The position numbers and the translations under genes are program-made. The notes beneath the pieces are model-generated. The model was not told the DNA's origin and did not search any database. It worked only from the letters and a program-made list of their open reading frames with translations. A stretch of 36,792 nucleotides of DNA, from assembly GCA_003554395.1 (NCBI GenBank), contig PWGD01000026.1, positions 1 to 36,792 of the forward strand, given 5' to 3'. Source of the stretch: Syntrophomonadaceae bacterium (GTDB lineage: Bacteria > Bacillota > Dethiobacteria > DTU022). Below, one piece after another: positions 1-9,438 of the stretch (positions within the stretch are counted from its first letter, which is position 1; each line of letters starts with the position of its first letter).

Positions 1-121
1 CAATGTGAATATGGAAATTGAGCTGATTACCCCGATCGCCATCGAAGAGGGCGTGCGCTTTGCTATCCGCGAAGGCGGCCGCACCGTCGGCGCCGGAGTA
101 GTCACCAGTGTTCATGAATAA
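1..121 (+). CDS. tuf: Elongation factor Tu, C-terminal end (partial)
   Basis: Only the last 39 codons are in the window, in the frame beginning at base 2, ending with ...[14 protein letters not shown] and TAA. This is the third beta-barrel domain of EF-Tu, the GTPase that delivers aminoacyl-tRNA to the ribosomal A site. The GGRTVGAG motif is close to invariant in bacterial EF-Tu. Its place directly upstream of rpsJ is the classical end of the str operon (rpsL-rpsG-fusA-tuf). The 5' part lies outside the window, so nothing can be said about its start or length. Confidence 0.95.
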   Translation, partial: NVNMEIELITPIAIEEGVRFAIREGGRTVGAGVVTSVHE

Positions 122-250
122 TGATCAGGGGTTATTAAGTAAAAATAATAATAATGATTTAGCGATGAAGCAAAAGGTTGCCGGCGGGTTAGGCCGGGGA
201 ATTTTTGCGGAGCAGCTCTGATTTAATCAGGCGATAAGGAGGATTTGTCC

Positions 251-559
251 ATGGACAACCAAAAAATCAGGATCAGATTGAGAGCCTATGATCATCAATT
301 GCTGGACCAGTCTGCCGGTAAGATTGTTGAGACGGCGCGCCGCACGGGAGCCGATGTAGCCGGGCCTGTGCCTTTACCGACAGAAAGAAGCCTTTACACG
401 GTTATTCGGGCGCCGCATAAATATAAAGACTCCCGGGAGCAATTCGAAATGCGCACTCATAAACGTCTGATCGATATTATTGAACCGGCGCCAAAGACGA
501 TCGATGCTTTGATGAGGCTTGATTTGCCCGCCGGTGTGGACATTGAGATTAAGCTCTAA
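251..559 (+). CDS. rpsJ: 30S ribosomal protein S10 (NusE)
   Basis: 102-residue S10, the usual bacterial length, starting [15 protein letters not shown] and containing the family motif [17 protein letters not shown]10 sits in the 30S head and in other bacteria also acts as NusE, pairing with NusB in transcription antitermination. The ORF track starts at TTG 245, but the AAGGAGGA at 236-243 would then nearly touch the start. ATG 251 gives a spacing of 7 nt and matches the family N-terminus, so I chose 251. It is the first gene of the S10 cluster, about 130 nt after tuf; no clear promoter or leader regulator was recognised in that gap. Confidence 0.97.
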   Translation: MDNQKIRIRLRAYDHQLLDQSAGKIVETARRTGADVAGPVPLPTERSLYTVIRAPHKYKDSREQFEMRTHKRLIDIIEPAPKTIDALMRLDLPAGVDIEIKL

Positions 560-586
560 GCGACAGACGGGAGGTGCCTTAAAATA

Positions 587-1225
587 ATGGCTAAAACAAT
601 ATTGGCGCGCAAGGTGGGAATGACCCAGGTCTTTGATGAGCAGGGCCGGGTGATTCCGGTAACAGTTCTGGAAGCTGGCCCGTGCCGGGTGGTCCAGGTT
701 AAAAGCATGGACAAAGATGGCTATAACAGCATCCAGCTTGGGTTTATTGATAAAAAAGAAAACCGGGTGAACCGTCCGCTGAAAGGGCATTTTAAACAGG
801 CCGGTGTTAAGCCCCTTAAATATTTACGGGAAGTCAGAGTGGATGATGCCAGTGCCTACAGTCCCGGACAGGAAATAAAAGCGGACAGTTTTTCCGCCGG
901 CGATTATGTCGATATCAGCGCTACGACCCGGGGCAAGGGTTTTGCCGGCTCCATTAAAAAAATGGGATTCAGCAGGGGCCCGAAAACGCACGGTTCTCAC
1001 TATCACCGCGGTCCCGGTTCCCTGGGCTCAGTCGATGCAGCCCGGGTTTTCAAAGGACGGCCCCTTCCCGGCCGGATGGGCGCCTGGAGGCGCACGGTCC
1101 AGAACCTGACGGTTGTGGAAACCGACGGTGAAAAAAACATCTTGCTGGTTAAAGGTTCTGTGCCCGGCCCCAGGGGCGGCCTGGTGGAAGTCAAAGAAGC
1201 GGTTAAAAAGAAAGTAAGCGGATAG
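587..1225 (+). CDS. rplC: 50S ribosomal protein L3
   Basis: 212-residue L3 with the characteristic start MAKTILARKVGMTQVF and the internal segment GSHYHRGPGSLGS, part of the long loop reaching towards the peptidyl-transferase centre. L3 is an early-binding 23S rRNA assembly protein. The length is normal for the family (about 205-215). It follows rpsJ by 27 nt with a GGGAGGTG ribosome binding site and precedes rplD, the standard S10-operon order. Confidence 0.97.
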   Translation: MAKTILARKVGMTQVFDEQGRVIPVTVLEAGPCRVVQVKSMDKDGYNSIQLGFIDKKENRVNRPLKGHFKQAGVKPLKYLREVRVDDASAYSPGQEIKADSFSAGDYVDISATTRGKGFAGSIKKMGFSRGPKTHGSHYHRGPGSLGSVDAARVFKGRPLPGRMGAWRRTVQNLTVVETDGEKNILLVKGSVPGPRGGLVEVKEAVKKKVSG

Positions 1226-1250
1226 CCAAAGGAAAGGAGATGCCCCCAAT

Positions 1251-1877
1251 ATGCCTAAAATATCGCTTTACAATAAAGACGGCGAGCAGGTGGACGAGAT
1301 AGAAGTCCAGGCCAGCCTTTTTGGGGCGCCGTTGAATAAAGGAGCTCTCTATCAGACGGCTGTCTCGCAGGCGGCAAGACGCCGGCAGGGTACGGCTTCG
1401 AGCAAAGATCGCAGCGAAGTAAGAGGCGGCGGCGACAAGCCCTGGCCGCAAAAAGGAACAGGACGAGCCCGCCACGGCAGTGTTAATTCGCCCATATGGG
1501 TCGGAGGTGGAGTGACCTTCGGTCCCAGACCTCGCGATTATAACAAGGCCGTGCCTAAAAAGATGCGCCGCGTCGCCCTTAAATCTGCTTTAAGCGACAA
1601 GTACAACGAAGGCAAATTAGTCGTTGTTGACGACTTTGCGATCGACGCTCCGAAAACAAAGCAAATGGTGGCCCTGCTGGAACACCTGAAAGTGGAGGAT
1701 GGAGTGCTGGTAGTGAACGCTCAGCCTGATATCAATGTCATCAAGGCAGCCCGTAACCTGCCCAAAGTAAAAACTATCTTAGCCCGGCAGTTGAATGTGT
1801 TGGATATCCTTAACCACAACTACCTGGTTATGAGCAGGGATGCGCTGCAGCAGGTTGAGGAGGTGTTTGGCGGATGA
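1251..1877 (+). CDS. rplD: 50S ribosomal protein L4
   Basis: 208-residue L4 (bacterial uL4 type). The extended loop [20 protein letters not shown], around residues 63-82, is the part that lines the constriction of the nascent-peptide exit tunnel. In E. coli L4 also represses its own operon; no S10-leader structure of that kind was recognised here. The stop codon overlaps the rplW start by 4 nt (ATGA), implying translational coupling with L23. Confidence 0.97.
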   Translation: MPKISLYNKDGEQVDEIEVQASLFGAPLNKGALYQTAVSQAARRRQGTASSKDRSEVRGGGDKPWPQKGTGRARHGSVNSPIWVGGGVTFGPRPRDYNKAVPKKMRRVALKSALSDKYNEGKLVVVDDFAIDAPKTKQMVALLEHLKVEDGVLVVNAQPDINVIKAARNLPKVKTILARQLNVLDILNHNYLVMSRDALQQVEEVFGG

Positions 1878-2170
1878 AAAAGGATCCCAGAGATATAATT
1901 ATCCGTCCGTTGATTAGCGAAAAAACGACTGAACTAATGGAAGATAATAAGTATACCTTTGTCGTATCCGGCAAAGCGAACAAAATTGAAATTAAAGAGG
2001 CCCTTGAAGCAATTTTCGGCGTTCAGGTCAAAGCGGTGAACACAGCCAACTACAAGGGCAAGATGAAACGTCTGGGGCGTTTTCCGGAAGGGAAACAACC
2101 CGCCTGGAAAAAGGCGATTATTACACTGGCCGAAGGCAGCAAGCCGATCGAGCTGTTTGAAAGCCGCTAA
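1874..2170 (+). CDS. rplW: 50S ribosomal protein L23
   Basis: 98-residue L23, recognisable from [25 protein letters not shown] and the C-terminal [18 protein letters not shown]. The protein sits at the tunnel exit and is the docking site for trigger factor and SRP. The ATG overlaps the rplD stop, and the ribosome binding site (GAGGAGG) lies inside the end of rplD. Confidence 0.97.
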   Translation: MKKDPRDIIIRPLISEKTTELMEDNKYTFVVSGKANKIEIKEALEAIFGVQVKAVNTANYKGKMKRLGRFPEGKQPAWKKAIITLAEGSKPIELFESR

Positions 2171-2188
2171 GAAGGAGGGAACACTGTA

Positions 2189-3019
2189 ATGGCTGTTAAA
2201 CGTTTTAAACCCACCTCACCGGGGCGGCGGTTTGCCACCGTATCAACGTTTGAAGAAATAACCAAGAAAGATCCGGAAAAGTCGCTTTTGGCGCCGCTAA
2301 GTAAAAAAGCCGGACGGAATGCTTACGGCAGGATGACGGTCCGTCACCGGGGCGGCGGCCATAAGCGCAGCTACAGGATTATTGATTTTAAACGCGATAA
2401 AGATAACGTTCCGGCCAAAGTAGCGGGGATCGAGTATGATCCGAACCGGACTGCCAATATCGCCTTATTGCATTATGTCGACGGCGAAAAGCGTTATATC
2501 CTGGCCCCAATGGGGATCCGGACCGGTCAGAAGGTTATATCCGGTGACAAAGTTGAAGTAAGACCCGGAAATGCCATGCCTCTGCGCTCCATACCGGTGG
2601 GAACATTTGTGCACAACATCGAGATGAAGCAGGGCGCCGGCGGACAGCTGGCCCGGTCAGCCGGAACAGCCGCCCAGCTGGCGGCCAAGGAAGGCAAGAA
2701 GGCTCACTTGCGGCTGCCTTCAGGCGAAGTGCGCCTGGTTCCGCTGGACTGCCGGGCTACTGTGGGGCAGATAGGCAACGTGGAACACGAGAACCTCACT
2801 ATCGGTAAAGCAGGCCGCAGCCGCTGGATGGGCATTAGGCCGACCGTCCGGGGCTCGGTCATGAACCCTTGCGATCACCCCCACGGCGGCGGTGAAGGCA
2901 GGGCGCCGATTGGCTTGCCCAGGCCGGTTACTCCCTGGGGCAAACCGACCCTGGGATATAAAACCCGGCGGAAAAAGAAAGAATCAGACAAGTACATTAT
3001 GCGCCGTCGTAAGAAGTAG
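2189..3019 (+). CDS. rplB: 50S ribosomal protein L2
   Basis: 276-residue L2 with all family hallmarks: N-terminal [11 protein letters not shown], the RNA-binding [14 protein letters not shown], and near residue 230 the very conserved [15 protein letters not shown], whose His is close to the peptidyl-transferase centre. L2 is needed for subunit association and peptidyl-transferase activity. The gene has a GAAGGAGGG ribosome binding site. A 71-nt spacer follows before rpsS, relatively long for this operon. Confidence 0.98.
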   Translation: MAVKRFKPTSPGRRFATVSTFEEITKKDPEKSLLAPLSKKAGRNAYGRMTVRHRGGGHKRSYRIIDFKRDKDNVPAKVAGIEYDPNRTANIALLHYVDGEKRYILAPMGIRTGQKVISGDKVEVRPGNAMPLRSIPVGTFVHNIEMKQGAGGQLARSAGTAAQLAAKEGKKAHLRLPSGEVRLVPLDCRATVGQIGNVEHENLTIGKAGRSRWMGIRPTVRGSVMNPCDHPHGGGEGRAPIGLPRPVTPWGKPTLGYKTRRKKKESDKYIMRRRKK

Positions 3020-3090
3020 CTTTGGGGAGAGGAACAGCCGGTTTTGGCAGGAAGTTTTTCACCTGAAGGCTGAAAGGGAGGTTGTATAGA

Positions 3091-3375
3091 TTGTCGCGTT
3101 CACTGAAAAAGGGCCCTTATGTAGAGGCCAGCTTAATGAAAAAAATTGAACGGATGAGCGAAAAGGGAGAGAAGAAGGTAGTTAAAACCTGGTCCCGCCG
3201 TTCTACTATTTTCCCTGAAATGGTTGGGCATACAATCGCGGTTTATGACGGCAGGAGACATGTGCCGATTTTCATCAGTGAGGATATGGTCGGACATAAG
3301 CTGGGCGAATTTGCCCCGACCCGCACTTTCCGGGGGCATGGGCACCATACCGAACGCTCTACCACCATTAAGTAG
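3091..3375 (+). CDS. rpsS: 30S ribosomal protein S19
   Basis: S19 of the 30S head, pairing with S13 near the A-site finger. Core motifs are [37 protein letters not shown] and [13 protein letters not shown]. The track starts at TTG 3082 inside the ribosome binding site AAAGGGAGG. The TTG at 3091 gives a normal spacing and yields [12 protein letters not shown], which matches the family N-terminus, so I place the start there (94 residues). The three-residue difference is the only uncertainty. Confidence 0.95.
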   Translation: MSRSLKKGPYVEASLMKKIERMSEKGEKKVVKTWSRRSTIFPEMVGHTIAVYDGRRHVPIFISEDMVGHKLGEFAPTRTFRGHGHHTERSTTIK

Positions 3376-3397
3376 GGCAGAGGAGGCAGGATGATTT

Positions 3398-3739
3398 ATG
3401 GAAGCAAAAGCAAAAGCTCGCTATGTACGCGTTGCGCCGCGCAAAGTGAGAGCAGTCATTGATACAATCAGGAATAAAGATCTTGACGAAGATTTGAGCA
3501 TACTGCGTTACACGCCGCGAGGCGCGGCTAAACCGGTAGCCAAGGTGGTAAATTCCGCGGCGGCTAATGCTGAATTTAATCATGAGATGAAACGGGGCCT
3601 GCTGTATATCGATCAGGCTTATGTCGATGAAGGCCCGACCATGAAAAGGGTCCAGCCGCGGGCCAGGGGAAGGCGCAACCTGATTTTTAAAAGGACCAGC
3701 CACATTACGGTCATAGTAAAAGAAAGAAGGGGGGTTTAA
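3398..3739 (+). CDS. rplV: 50S ribosomal protein L22
   Basis: 113-residue L22, whose beta-hairpin lines the exit tunnel and is the site of macrolide-resistance changes in other bacteria. Visible motifs: [19 protein letters not shown] near the N-terminus and the C-terminal hairpin [28 protein letters not shown]. The length is usual. It ends 2 nt before the rpsC start. Confidence 0.97.
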   Translation: MEAKAKARYVRVAPRKVRAVIDTIRNKDLDEDLSILRYTPRGAAKPVAKVVNSAAANAEFNHEMKRGLLYIDQAYVDEGPTMKRVQPRARGRRNLIFKRTSHITVIVKERRGV

Positions 3740-3741
3740 AC

Positions 3742-4422
3742 ATGGGACAAAAAGTTAACCCCATCGGTTTCAGGATCGGAATTATCCGTGACTGGGACGC
3801 AAGATGGTTTTCCGGGAAACATTATAAAGACCTGCTTTACGAAGATTTAAAGATTCGGGACTTTATTCAAAACAAACTGGAAGGATCATCTGTATCGCGC
3901 ATCGAGATTGAAAGGGCTGCCAACAACGTCCGGATCAATATCCATACCGCCAAACCGGGGATGGTCATCGGCCGGGGAGGGACCGGAGTTGAAAATTTGC
4001 GCAAGGAACTGGAAAAGCTGACGGACAAAAAAGTACACTTGAATATAATGGAAATCAAAAAGCCCGAGATGGATGCCATGCTGGTAGCGGAAAGTATAGC
4101 TTCCCAGCTTGAAAGGCGGATTGCTTTCAGGAGAGCGATGAAGCAGGCTATTTTCCGGGCCATGCGTAACGGTGCCAAAGGGGTAAGGGTTTCCTGCAGC
4201 GGCAGGCTTGGCGGCTCCGAAATGGCCCGCAATGAGACTTATCACGAAGGGACAGTCCCTCTGCAGACTTTGCGTGCAGATATAGATTACGGATTTGTGG
4301 AAGCCAAGACAACTTACGGACGCATCGGGGTCAAAGTATGGATCTATAAGGGCGAAATACTGCCCCCGAAACCCGGTGAAGACAAATCTGCAGAGGAGGT
4401 AGGCGCAAATGTTAATGCCTAA
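3742..4422 (+). CDS. rpsC: 30S ribosomal protein S3
   Basis: 226-residue S3 beginning [23 protein letters not shown]. It has a type-II KH domain with the GxxG loop in [19 protein letters not shown] (about residues 72-90) and the C-terminal domain [18 protein letters not shown]3 forms part of the mRNA entry channel and its helicase. Length is slightly above the Bacillus protein because of a C-terminal tail ([12 protein letters not shown]). The end overlaps rplP by 14 nt. Confidence 0.97.
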   Translation: MGQKVNPIGFRIGIIRDWDARWFSGKHYKDLLYEDLKIRDFIQNKLEGSSVSRIEIERAANNVRINIHTAKPGMVIGRGGTGVENLRKELEKLTDKKVHLNIMEIKKPEMDAMLVAESIASQLERRIAFRRAMKQAIFRAMRNGAKGVRVSCSGRLGGSEMARNETYHEGTVPLQTLRADIDYGFVEAKTTYGRIGVKVWIYKGEILPPKPGEDKSAEEVGANVNA

Positions 4423-4837
4423 GCGGGTTAAATACCGCCGCCAGCACCGCGGCCGGATGAAGGGGCGGTCAAAAGGTGGCACCATGGTCCAGTTTGGCGA
4501 ATATGGACTGCAGGCCCTGGAACCTTCCTGGGTTACCAGTCAGCAGATTGAAGCGGCCCGTATCGCCATGACCAGGTCTATTAAGAGAGGCGGAAAAGTG
4601 TGGATTAACATTTTTCCCGATAAACCGGTAACTGAAAAACCGGCCGAAACCCGGATGGGTAAAGGTAAAGGCTCACCAGAATACTGGGTAGCCGTGGTCA
4701 AGCCGGGCCGGGTCATGTTTGAACTGGCCGGGGTAGACGAAGAGGTAGCCAAAGAAGCTCTCCGCCTGGCTGCCAATAAATTGCCGATTAAAACCAAGTT
4801 TGTAAAACGAGCTGAGTCGGGTGGTGGATCCGAATGA
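4409..4837 (+). CDS. rplP: 50S ribosomal protein L16
   Basis: 142-residue L16 starting [19 protein letters not shown], with the conserved [27 protein letters not shown] and [22 protein letters not shown]16 organises the A-site region of the 50S subunit. The start at 4409 is supported by GAGGAGGT eight nt upstream, within the end of rpsC; the next ATG (4415) would be too distant. Its end overlaps rpmC by 4 nt (ATGA). Confidence 0.97.
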   Translation: MLMPKRVKYRRQHRGRMKGRSKGGTMVQFGEYGLQALEPSWVTSQQIEAARIAMTRSIKRGGKVWINIFPDKPVTEKPAETRMGKGKGSPEYWVAVVKPGRVMFELAGVDEEVAKEALRLAANKLPIKTKFVKRAESGGGSE

Positions 4838-5025
4838 AAATAAAAGATGTTCATGAACTTAACGAGAAAGAGCTGGAGGATAAAGTCAAAGAGTTAAAAG
4901 AAGAACTTTTTAACCTGCGCTTCCAGCAAGCCACCGGCCAGCTGGATAATGTGATGCGCATTAAAGAGGTCCGCCGTGATATTGCCCGGGTTAAAACCGT
5001 GCTCCGGGAACGGGCCCTGAGCTGA
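4834..5025 (+). CDS. rpmC: 50S ribosomal protein L29
   Basis: 63-residue L29, a short helical hairpin at the tunnel exit. The family signature [19 protein letters not shown] is followed by [18 protein letters not shown]. Overlaps rplP by ATGA, so translation is probably coupled. Position between L16 and S17 is the universal order. Confidence 0.96.
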   Translation: MKIKDVHELNEKELEDKVKELKEELFNLRFQQATGQLDNVMRIKEVRRDIARVKTVLRERALS

Positions 5026-5053
5026 GTTTGAAGAGGAAGGGAGGCCCATCGGT

Positions 5054-5311
5054 TTGACTACAATCAAAGGTAAAGTGCGGAACGGTCGGGTGATTAGCGA
5101 CAAAATGGATAAAACAAGGGTTGTGGCAGTGGAAAGAGTAACCCGTCATCCGTTATATGGGAAGATTATTCGTCGGACTAAAAAGTATAAAATGCATGAT
5201 GAAGCAAACGAGTCCCGAGTAGGCGATATAGTCAAGATCATGGAAACCAAGCCCATCAGCAAAGATAAAAGATGGCGCCTGGTGGAAATCACGCGGAAAT
5301 CGAAGCTGTAG
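5054..5311 (+). CDS. rpsQ: 30S ribosomal protein S17
   Basis: 85-residue S17 with an OB-fold that binds 16S rRNA. Motifs include [41 protein letters not shown] and the C-terminal [11 protein letters not shown]. Initiation is at TTG 5054 behind GGGAGG at 5039-5044; no ATG or GTG fits the family N-terminus. Confidence 0.96.
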   Translation: MTTIKGKVRNGRVISDKMDKTRVVAVERVTRHPLYGKIIRRTKKYKMHDEANESRVGDIVKIMETKPISKDKRWRLVEITRKSKL

Positions 5312-5361
5312 GATTCTCTTTTCGAAAAGCCTGTCGGGAAGGGATGAAAGGAGAGGCAACG

Positions 5362-5730
5362 ATGATTCAAACTGAAAGTATTTTAAAAGTAGCTGACAAC
5401 TCGGGAGCAAAAAAGATCCTGTGCATCAGGGTCCTGGGCGGATCGAAGCGCAAAGCGGGTCGGATCGGCGATATCATTATCGGTTCCGTAAAAGAAGCTA
5501 CTCCGGGCGGAGTAGTAAAAAAGGGCGATATTGTCCGGGCGGTTATTGTCCGCACTAAAAGCCGGTTAAACCGCAGAGACGGGTCCCATATAAACTTCGA
5601 TGAGAATGCAGCTGTCATAATAAATGAACTGAATAATCCGCGGGGTACCCGGATTTTTGGCCCCGTTGCCCGCGAACTGAGGGAGAAAGATTTTATGAAA
5701 ATTGTTTCCCTCGCTCCGGAGGTTATTTAA
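5362..5730 (+). CDS. rplN: 50S ribosomal protein L14
   Basis: 122-residue L14, exactly the bacterial length, starting [18 protein letters not shown] and including [27 protein letters not shown] and [14 protein letters not shown]14 lies at the subunit interface (bridge B8) and is the target of the silencing factor RsfS. The ORF track begins at ATG 5272 inside rpsQ; that extension is out of family and lacks a ribosome binding site, whereas AAAGGAGAGG at 5348-5357 sits just upstream of ATG 5362. Confidence 0.97.
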   Translation: MIQTESILKVADNSGAKKILCIRVLGGSKRKAGRIGDIIIGSVKEATPGGVVKKGDIVRAVIVRTKSRLNRRDGSHINFDENAAVIINELNNPRGTRIFGPVARELREKDFMKIVSLAPEVI

Positions 5731-5759
5731 CAGTTCATTGCGGAGGTGGAGAATAAGCG

Positions 5760-6089
5760 GTGGAAACAAAAAAATTGCCTATCCGCCGGGGGGACAAAGT
5801 ACTCATCCTTTCCGGCAAAGATAAAGGTAAAAAAGGTAAAGTGATTGCCACTTATCCCCGCCTGGGCCGGGTTAAAGTGGAAGGAGTTAATATTATCAAG
5901 AAACATGCCAAGCCGACCCGCAGGGTTCCCCAGGGGGGGATCAGGGAGATGGAAGCTGAATTTCCGGCTTCGAGAGTTTTACCCATCTGTCCCTCCTGCA
6001 GCAAGCCGACCCGGGTGGCCAAGAAAACTCTTCCCGATAACAGCCGGGTCCGGGCTTGTCGGAAATGCGGCGAATCGCTGGATAAGTAA
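5760..6089 (+). CDS. rplX: 50S ribosomal protein L24
   Basis: 109-residue L24, an assembly-initiator protein of the 50S subunit. The N-terminal KOW motif [21 protein letters not shown] is followed by the conserved [15 protein letters not shown]-terminal zinc-ribbon-like segment has C77xxC80 and C100xxC103, which is common in the family. It starts at GTG 5760 behind GCGGAGGTGG. Confidence 0.96.
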   Translation: METKKLPIRRGDKVLILSGKDKGKKGKVIATYPRLGRVKVEGVNIIKKHAKPTRRVPQGGIREMEAEFPASRVLPICPSCSKPTRVAKKTLPDNSRVRACRKCGESLDK

Positions 6090-6109
6090 GGAGGGTTAAA
6101 GCGATCAAT

Positions 6110-6652
6110 ATGTCACGAATGAAGCAGAAATACCTTGAAGAAGTAAGGCCCGCCCTTGTGAAGCGGTTTGCATACAACAATTACCTGCAGGCGCCGCGGA
6201 TCGATAAAATAGTAATTAACATGGGCCTGGGTGAAGGTAAAGATAACCCGAAAATACTGGATGCAGCGGTTAACGATCTCTCGATTATAACCGGCCAGAG
6301 GCCGATTATAACCCGGGCGCGCCGCTCGGTGGCCAGCTTTAAAGTCCGTGAAGGTAACCCTATCGGTTGCAAGGTGACCCTGCGCGGGATCAGAATGTAT
6401 GACTTTCTGGATAAACTTTTTAGCGTTGCCCTGCCCAGGGTCAGGGATTTCAGAGGTATATCACCCCATTCCTTTGACGGACGGGGTAACTTTACCATTG
6501 GTGTAAAGGAACAGTTGATTTTCCCCGAGATTGAGTACAGTCAAGTGGAAAGAGTGCTCGGCATGGATATAACTATTGTAACCACGGCCGAGACTGATGA
6601 AGAAGCACGCGAGCTTTTAAGCATGATGGGCATGCCGTTCCGGGCGGCCTAG
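6110..6652 (+). CDS. rplE: 50S ribosomal protein L5
   Basis: 180-residue L5, one of the 5S rRNA-binding proteins of the central protuberance. Signature segments: [48 protein letters not shown] and [30 protein letters not shown]. Length is standard. ATG 6110 follows AAGGAGGG at 6088-6095 with a rather long spacer of about 14 nt. Confidence 0.97.
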   Translation: MSRMKQKYLEEVRPALVKRFAYNNYLQAPRIDKIVINMGLGEGKDNPKILDAAVNDLSIITGQRPIITRARRSVASFKVREGNPIGCKVTLRGIRMYDFLDKLFSVALPRVRDFRGISPHSFDGRGNFTIGVKEQLIFPEIEYSQVERVLGMDITIVTTAETDEEARELLSMMGMPFRAA

Positions 6653-6686
6653 TAAAAGCTTTAGCGTTATTTTAAGGAGGGAAAGG

Positions 6687-6872
6687 ATGGCCAAGAAATC
6701 GTTAATTGCCAAGGCCAAGAGAAAGCCTAAATTCTCGGTCCGTGCCTACAATCGTTGTTACATTTGCGGCCGCTCCAGGGCTTACTTGCGGAAATTCGGC
6801 CTGTGCCGCCTTTGCTTTCGTCATCTGGCCAACGAAGGGAAAATTCCAGGAGTAAAAAAAGCCAGCTGGTAG
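6687..6872 (+). CDS. rpsZ: 30S ribosomal protein S14, zinc-binding type Z
   Basis: 61-residue short S14. The four zinc ligands are intact: C24xxC27 and C40xxC43 in [21 protein letters not shown]. This is the C+ (type Z) paralogue typical of low-GC Gram-positives and many thermophiles; the roughly 90-residue zinc-free form is not seen here. It has the TTAAGGAGGG ribosome binding site and lies between L5 and S8 as usual. Confidence 0.97.
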   Translation: MAKKSLIAKAKRKPKFSVRAYNRCYICGRSRAYLRKFGLCRLCFRHLANEGKIPGVKKASW

Positions 6873-6906
6873 ATGATGAAAGAATGAGAGGAGGTTGTTA
6901 CTGCCT

Positions 6907-7302
6907 ATGATGACAGATCCGATTGCCGATATGCTGACACGGGTGCGTAATGCCAATAATGTCCGGCATAAAACTGTAGAAATTCCTGCTTCAAATGTTA
7001 AGCGTTCTATCGCTGCCATTTTAAAGCAGGAGGGATTTATCAAGGATTACGAGTTTATAAAGAATAATAAGCAGGGCATCTTGCGGGTTCATCTCAAGTA
7101 TGGTCCGAACCAGGAGAAAATTATCAGCGGCCTGAAAAGGATCAGCAAGCCCGGTTTAAGGGTGTATGTAAAAAAAGATGAACTGCCCAAGGTTCTGGGT
7201 GGGCTGGGAATAGCAGTTATTTCCACCTCCCAGGGATTGATGAGCGATCGCCAGGCCCGCGAGACGGGCAGCGGCGGTGAAGTATTGTGCTATATCTGGT
7301 AG
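6907..7302 (+). CDS. rpsH: 30S ribosomal protein S8
   Basis: S8, a central 16S rRNA-binding assembly protein and, in E. coli, the repressor of the spc operon. The sequence [38 protein letters not shown] and the C-terminal [22 protein letters not shown] are diagnostic. The track begins at TTG 6895 inside the ribosome binding site GAGAGGAGG. ATG 6907 (131 residues) or the adjoining ATG 6910 fits the family; I chose 6907. Confidence 0.95.
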   Translation: MMTDPIADMLTRVRNANNVRHKTVEIPASNVKRSIAAILKQEGFIKDYEFIKNNKQGILRVHLKYGPNQEKIISGLKRISKPGLRVYVKKDELPKVLGGLGIAVISTSQGLMSDRQARETGSGGEVLCYIW

Positions 7303-7322
7303 CATAGCGAGGAGGATTACCG

Positions 7323-7859
7323 ATGTCTCGAACCGGTAAAAAGCCTGTTGCTGTACCGGAAAATGTCCAGGTACAGTTTGAAGGAAATCATATAACCGTT
7401 AAAGGCCCAAAAGGGCAGCTCTCAAAAGAGCTGCACCGGGAGATGATGATCAAACAGGAGGAAGGCTTAATCCATGTCAGCCGTCCTTCTGAGAGCCCTC
7501 AACACAGGGCTTTGCACGGTTTGACCCGAACCCTGATCGATAACATGATCAAAGGGGTGACCGATGGTTACAGCCGCAGCTTAGAGCTGGTAGGGGTAGG
7601 TTACAGGGCGGCAATGGATGGAAAAAAACTGGTGTTGAACATGGGATTTGCCCATCCGGTTGTTTTTACTCCCGGTCAAGATATGGAAATAGAGGTGCCC
7701 AGTCCCACCAAAATCATTGTAAAAGGTATTGACAAGCAGCAGGTAGGCAACCTGGCCGCGGTAATTCGCAGGACCTATCCGCCTGAACCTTACAAGGGCA
7801 AGGGCATTCGTTACGAAAATGAACAAGTCCGCCAGAAAGCTGGTAAAGCGGGTAAATAG
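7323..7859 (+). CDS. rplF: 50S ribosomal protein L6
   Basis: 178-residue L6 with the duplicated L6 fold: N-terminal [17 protein letters not shown], middle [17 protein letters not shown], and C-terminal [19 protein letters not shown]. It sits near the factor-binding site by the sarcin-ricin loop. The gene has a GCGAGGAGG ribosome binding site and normal length. Confidence 0.97.
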   Translation: MSRTGKKPVAVPENVQVQFEGNHITVKGPKGQLSKELHREMMIKQEEGLIHVSRPSESPQHRALHGLTRTLIDNMIKGVTDGYSRSLELVGVGYRAAMDGKKLVLNMGFAHPVVFTPGQDMEIEVPSPTKIIVKGIDKQQVGNLAAVIRRTYPPEPYKGKGIRYENEQVRQKAGKAGK

Positions 7860-7878
7860 CCGCCTGGAGGTGTAAACA

Positions 7879-8247
7879 GTGCTTAAAGCAAAATCACGTC
7901 AAATCAACCGGAAAAAACGCCACCGCAGGGTCCGGACCAAGGTTTTCGGGACACCGGAACGTCCCCGGTTAAATGTTTTCCGGAGCAGCAAACATATCTA
8001 TGCCCAGGTAATTGACGACCAGGCGGGAGTAACCCTGGTTGCCGCCTCCAGCCTCGATTCAGGGCTGCGTGCGGATCTGAATCAAGGTGGAAATCGCGAA
8101 GCCGCCCGCAAAGTAGGGGCGCTGCTTGCTAACCGCGCTAAGGACAGGGGCATTGAAGAAGTTGTTTTCGACCGGGGCGGTTACCTCTATCACGGCAGAG
8201 TCAAAGAGTTGGCCGATGGGGCCCGCGAAGCCGGTTTAAACTTTTAG
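7879..8247 (+). CDS. rplR: 50S ribosomal protein L18
   Basis: 122-residue L18, which binds 5S rRNA together with L5. Motifs: [34 protein letters not shown] and the C-terminal [26 protein letters not shown]. It initiates at GTG 7879 after TGGAGGTG. Confidence 0.97.
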   Translation: MLKAKSRQINRKKRHRRVRTKVFGTPERPRLNVFRSSKHIYAQVIDDQAGVTLVAASSLDSGLRADLNQGGNREAARKVGALLANRAKDRGIEEVVFDRGGYLYHGRVKELADGAREAGLNF

Positions 8248-8265
8248 AAAGGGGGAATTGCACGG

Positions 8266-8763
8266 GTGTCAAAGATCGAACCAACACAGGAACTGGTAGA
8301 AAAAGTAGTTCAGGTCAACCGTGTAGCCAAAGTTGTTAAAGGAGGCCGCCGTTTCAGTTTTAGCGCGCTGGTAGTTGTAGGCGACTATAACGGTGTGGTT
8401 GGCGCAGGCATGGGGAAAGCCGGCGAAGTGCCGGAAGCGATCCGCAAGGGAATTGAAAATGCCAAGAAGAACATGATCTATGTGCCCATGGCCGGAACTA
8501 CCATAACTCATGAGATTACCGGCCGTTTTGGAGCCGGGAAAGTCCTATTGAAGCCTGCTTCTGAAGGTACCGGCGTGATTGCCGGCGGGCCGGTCCGTGC
8601 GGTCTTAGAGCTGGCCGGAGTAAGGGATATTTTAACCAAGTCCCTGGGCTCCGATAATGCCATCAATATTGTAAATGCAACCATGGAAGGCTTGAAATCG
8701 TTAAAACGGGCTGAAGAAGTAAGTTCTTTGCGCGGTATTGAAGTTGAGAAGCTGCTCGGGTAA
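8266..8763 (+). CDS. rpsE: 30S ribosomal protein S5
   Basis: 165-residue S5, located near the decoding site (site of ram accuracy mutations in other bacteria). The N-terminal dsRBD-like region contains [37 protein letters not shown], and the C-terminal half has [32 protein letters not shown] start at 8266, preceded by AAAGGGGG. Confidence 0.97.
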   Translation: MSKIEPTQELVEKVVQVNRVAKVVKGGRRFSFSALVVVGDYNGVVGAGMGKAGEVPEAIRKGIENAKKNMIYVPMAGTTITHEITGRFGAGKVLLKPASEGTGVIAGGPVRAVLELAGVRDILTKSLGSDNAINIVNATMEGLKSLKRAEEVSSLRGIEVEKLLG

Positions 8764-8778
8764 GGAGAGTTGACAGTT

Positions 8779-8964
8779 ATGGCAAAAAAATTGCTAATCA
8801 CCCTGGTTAAAAGCCCGCTGGCCCGCAACCCCAAACATCGGCGCACCGTCAAGGCGCTCGGTTTGAAAAAGATCGGCCAGACGGTGGAACATAAAAACAC
8901 GCCGGCGATCAGGGGCATGGCTGACAGTGTAGGTTATTTACTAAATGTTGAAGAAAGCAAGTAA
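8779..8964 (+). CDS. rpmD: 50S ribosomal protein L30
   Basis: 61-residue L30: [48 protein letters not shown]30 is found mainly in the bacterial lineages that also carry this gene order. The track start at TTG 8770 adds MTV; ATG 8779 is about 10 nt from AAGGAGA and matches the family N-terminus, so it is preferred. Confidence 0.95.
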   Translation: MAKKLLITLVKSPLARNPKHRRTVKALGLKKIGQTVEHKNTPAIRGMADSVGYLLNVEESK

Positions 8965-8996
8965 CTGGAGAAGCGTTATTGAGGGAGGTGTAGCCG

Positions 8997-9437
8997 ATGC
9001 GTTTACACGAATTAAGGCCTCCTGAGGGAGCCAGGAAAGCGGCCAAACGTAAAGGAAGAGGAATGGCTTCAGGGCTGGGCAAGACTTCCGGCCGGGGTCA
9101 AAAAGGGCAGAAAGCCCGGTCAGGATCGGGGATTCGTCCCGGTTTTGAAGGAGGGCAGATGCCTTATTTCCAGCGTTTGCCAAAGCGCGGTTTTACAAAT
9201 ATCCATAAAAAAAGATGGAATATCGTTAACTTAAATGATTTGAATAACTTTGATGAAGGAACAGTAGTCACACCGGATCTTTTACTGGAAGCCGGAATGC
9301 TAAAAAATCAGAGTGATCCCCTGAAAGTGCTTGGCGATGGTGAACTGGATCGTAAGCTGGAAGTCAGGGCCCACCGGTTTAGCAAACAGGCCCTGGCTAA
9401 GATTGAAGCGGCCGGTGGAAAGGCAGAGGTGATTTAA
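8997..9437 (+). CDS. rplO: 50S ribosomal protein L15
   Basis: 146-residue L15 with the glycine- and basic-rich N-terminal extension [27 protein letters not shown] that threads into 23S rRNA, then [18 protein letters not shown] late-assembly 50S protein. The stop is followed by one base before the secY GTG, so translation of L15 and SecY is almost certainly linked. Confidence 0.97.
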   Translation: MRLHELRPPEGARKAAKRKGRGMASGLGKTSGRGQKGQKARSGSGIRPGFEGGQMPYFQRLPKRGFTNIHKKRWNIVNLNDLNNFDEGTVVTPDLLLEAGMLKNQSDPLKVLGDGELDRKLEVRAHRFSKQALAKIEAAGGKAEVI

Positions 9438-9438
9438 A

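Noticed and set aside
181-203. Possible terminator/attenuator CCGGC-gggttag-GCCGG followed by GGAATTTTT between tuf and rpsJ
   Set aside because: Only a 5-bp stem with two Gs before the T run; too weak to claim, though it may modulate read-through.
3886-4485. 199-residue minus-strand ORF opposite rpsC/rplP
   Set aside because: A shadow of well-conserved ribosomal genes; no motif of its own.
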